64,000 bases of DNA from Desulfurispora thermophila DSM 16022. Its GTDB lineage: Bacteria > Bacillota > Desulfotomaculia > Desulfotomaculales > Desulfurisporaceae. Location: the NCBI RefSeq assembly GCF_000376385.1, contig NZ_AQWN01000004.1, positions 228,925-292,924 on the forward strand. Reading direction: 5' to 3'. Each line of letters starts with the position of its first letter. Positions within the stretch are counted from its first letter, which is position 1. The position numbers were made by a program, and so were the translations under genes. The notes below the pieces were generated by a model that saw nothing but the letters and a program-made list of their open reading frames with translations, did no database searches and had not been told where the DNA came from. Positions 61,530 to 64,000 of this stretch are shown here, piece after piece.

Positions 61530-62006
61530 ATGCGAGAAAAAGAGGTTATGTTAACCGTAGAAGGTCTCAAAAAACTGGAGGAGGAACTGGAGCATTACAA
61601 AACGGTGCGCCGGCGTGAAGTGGCCCAGCGCATCAAGCAGGCCATTGAGTTTGGTGATATCAGCGAAAACTCCGAATATGACGATGCCAAAAATGAGCAG
61701 GCTTTTATTGAAGGCCGGATAATGGATTTGGAAAATTTGCTGCGCAATGCTAAAGTTATAGATGATGTTAACCTGGGGACCGATGTGGTCAGTTTGGGGT
61801 CTACCGTTTTGTTAAAAGACCTGGAGTTTGGCGATGAGGTGGAGTACACCATTGTTGGTTCTGTGGAAGCGGATCCAGACAATAATAAGATTTCCAATGA
61901 ATCGCCCGTCGGAAAAGCCATCCTGGGTCAGCCCAAGGGAAGCATCGTTGAGGTTAATGTGCCGGCGGGTATATTAAAATACCAAATAGTGGATATTTTA
62001 AGGTGA
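61530..62006 (+). CDS. greA: Transcription elongation factor GreA
   Basis: 158 residues; ATG 61530 behind AAGGAGAAG. The N-terminal coiled coil ([24 protein letters not shown]) carries the acidic tip [18 protein letters not shown] that stimulates RNA polymerase cleavage; the C-terminal FKBP-like domain ends [12 protein letters not shown]. It rescues backtracked polymerase. lysS follows in the same unit. Confidence 0.97.
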   Translation: MREKEVMLTVEGLKKLEEELEHYKTVRRREVAQRIKQAIEFGDISENSEYDDAKNEQAFIEGRIMDLENLLRNAKVIDDVNLGTDVVSLGSTVLLKDLEFGDEVEYTIVGSVEADPDNNKISNESPVGKAILGQPKGSIVEVNVPAGILKYQIVDILR

Positions 62007-63551
<1,545 letters not shown>

Positions 63552-63575
63552 ACTGTCTATAACAAAAATTACCTG

Positions 63576-63604
63576 GTGACAACGCATTTTGCTTGTGTTA
63601 TAAT
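63576..63604 (+). promoter_or_regulatory. rRNA operon promoter P1
   Basis: GTGACA (63576-63581), 17-base spacer, TATAAT (63599-63604). Confidence 0.75.
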
Positions 63605-63645
63605 TACCTTTGCTGCTGCGGCAGCACCGTATATTGGACAGGTAC

Positions 63646-63670
63646 GGCCGGTTGCTGCCAGCAGCCGGCC
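63646..63670 (+). other. GC-rich stem-loop between the two rRNA promoters
   Basis: GGCCGGTTGCT (63646-63656), GCC, AGCAGCCGGCC (63660-63670), an 11-bp stem with one G-T pair; A-rich sequence follows, so it is not a terminator on this strand. Confidence 0.6.
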
Positions 63671-63688
63671 GAAAAAAGTCAAAAAAAG

Positions 63689-63717
63689 TATTGACAGCCG
63701 CAAAGATATCTGGTAAG
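63689..63717 (+). promoter_or_regulatory. rRNA operon promoter P2
   Basis: TTGACA (63689-63694), 17-base spacer, TAAGAT (63712-63717). The leader then carries CCTTGAAAACTGAACAGC, a stretch common in Firmicute rRNA leaders and spacers. Confidence 0.88.
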
Positions 63718-63892
63718 ATTACAAATGCTGTGACGCGATCCTTGAAAACTGAACAGCGCAAGGCAAAGGCGAAGAGCGGTCGTCAGTCGTCGGGCGTCAG
63801 ACGTTGGGAAAAGACGGATGACGAAAGATGACAGACGGCACAAAAAAGCAAGCCAGACCCAAGAAGCGAGTCTTCTGATAGACTTAGAGAGT

Positions 63893-64000
<108 letters not shown>

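Overview
The window comes from a spore-forming, anaerobic, sulfate-reducing Firmicute of the Desulfotomaculum type (Peptococcaceae sensu lato). The evidence is a complete cytoplasmic sulfate-reduction block (sat, aprBA, qmoAB followed by hdrC-hdrB in place of qmoC), a small acid-soluble spore protein of the Tlp family, a CIRCE-controlled groESL operon, extracytoplasmic glycosidases and deacetylases of the kind spore formers carry, and a 16S rRNA gene whose 5' end has the GACGAACGCTGGCGGCGTGC sequence usual in Firmicutes and an odd GACG-rich V1 region. Coding sequence is GC-rich; GTG and TTG starts are common, and many starts here were set by Shine-Dalgarno position.

Layout. 1-4.1 kb: molybdenum cofactor and formate dehydrogenase maturation (moeA end, moeA-PBP fusion, fdhD, mog). 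4.4-6.6 kb: CIRCE-groES-groEL. 6.7-9.9 kb: cysteine synthase, EamA transporter, DNA alkyltransferase, YiiX-like peptidase. 10-16.6 kb: small genes, tRNA-Thr(CGT), tlp, a radical SAM protein, a dCache chemoreceptor, a gamma-glutamylcyclotransferase-like protein, a candidate small RNA, YlxP, a second EamA transporter. 16.8-19.5 kb: polar amino acid ABC transporter plus a YlbF-family protein. 19.5-23.8 kb: PAS-GGDEF protein, a free-standing pyruvate-kinase C-terminal domain, a NifX/NifB-like protein with a His-rich tail, a YkgJ-type Cys-cluster protein.

24.4-33.7 kb is the sulfate-reduction block: sulfate is activated to APS by Sat, APS is reduced by AprBA, and electrons are expected to arrive through QmoAB-HdrCB. 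The block is punctuated by structured leaders and hairpins (before sat, between sat and aprB, after aprA, after qmoB), which suggests its segments are set at different mRNA levels. 33.8-43.7 kb: a second YlbF protein, a CBS protein preceded by a degenerate transposase-like gene, two polysaccharide deacetylases, an acyl-CoA ligase, an MFS transporter and a GH18 glycosidase. 43.8-48.2 kb: Fur-box-controlled feoA, separately transcribed feoB, a D,D-carboxypeptidase with an unusual start, and fur. 48.4-51.9 kb: DUF4912 plus a GH57/GT4 fusion (alpha-glucan metabolism). 52-59.5 kb: NAD, biotin and CoA cofactor genes (nadABC, birA, bioY, coaX) and dusB, with BirA-type operators before both birA and bioY. 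59.5-61.3 kb: an HTH protein with a palindromic operator, followed by a homologue of acyl-ACP reductase (COG5322). 61.3-64 kb: greA, lysS and the start of an rRNA operon with tandem promoters.

The most unusual items are the acyl-ACP-reductase-like gene with its dedicated regulator, the candidate C-rich small RNA at 15.2 kb, the structured leader of sat, and the transposase-derived gene that seems to have lost catalytic residues and sits in an operon with a CBS protein. No CRISPR array, prophage, integrase or intact insertion sequence was seen. All calls are from reading the sequence; no database search was run.
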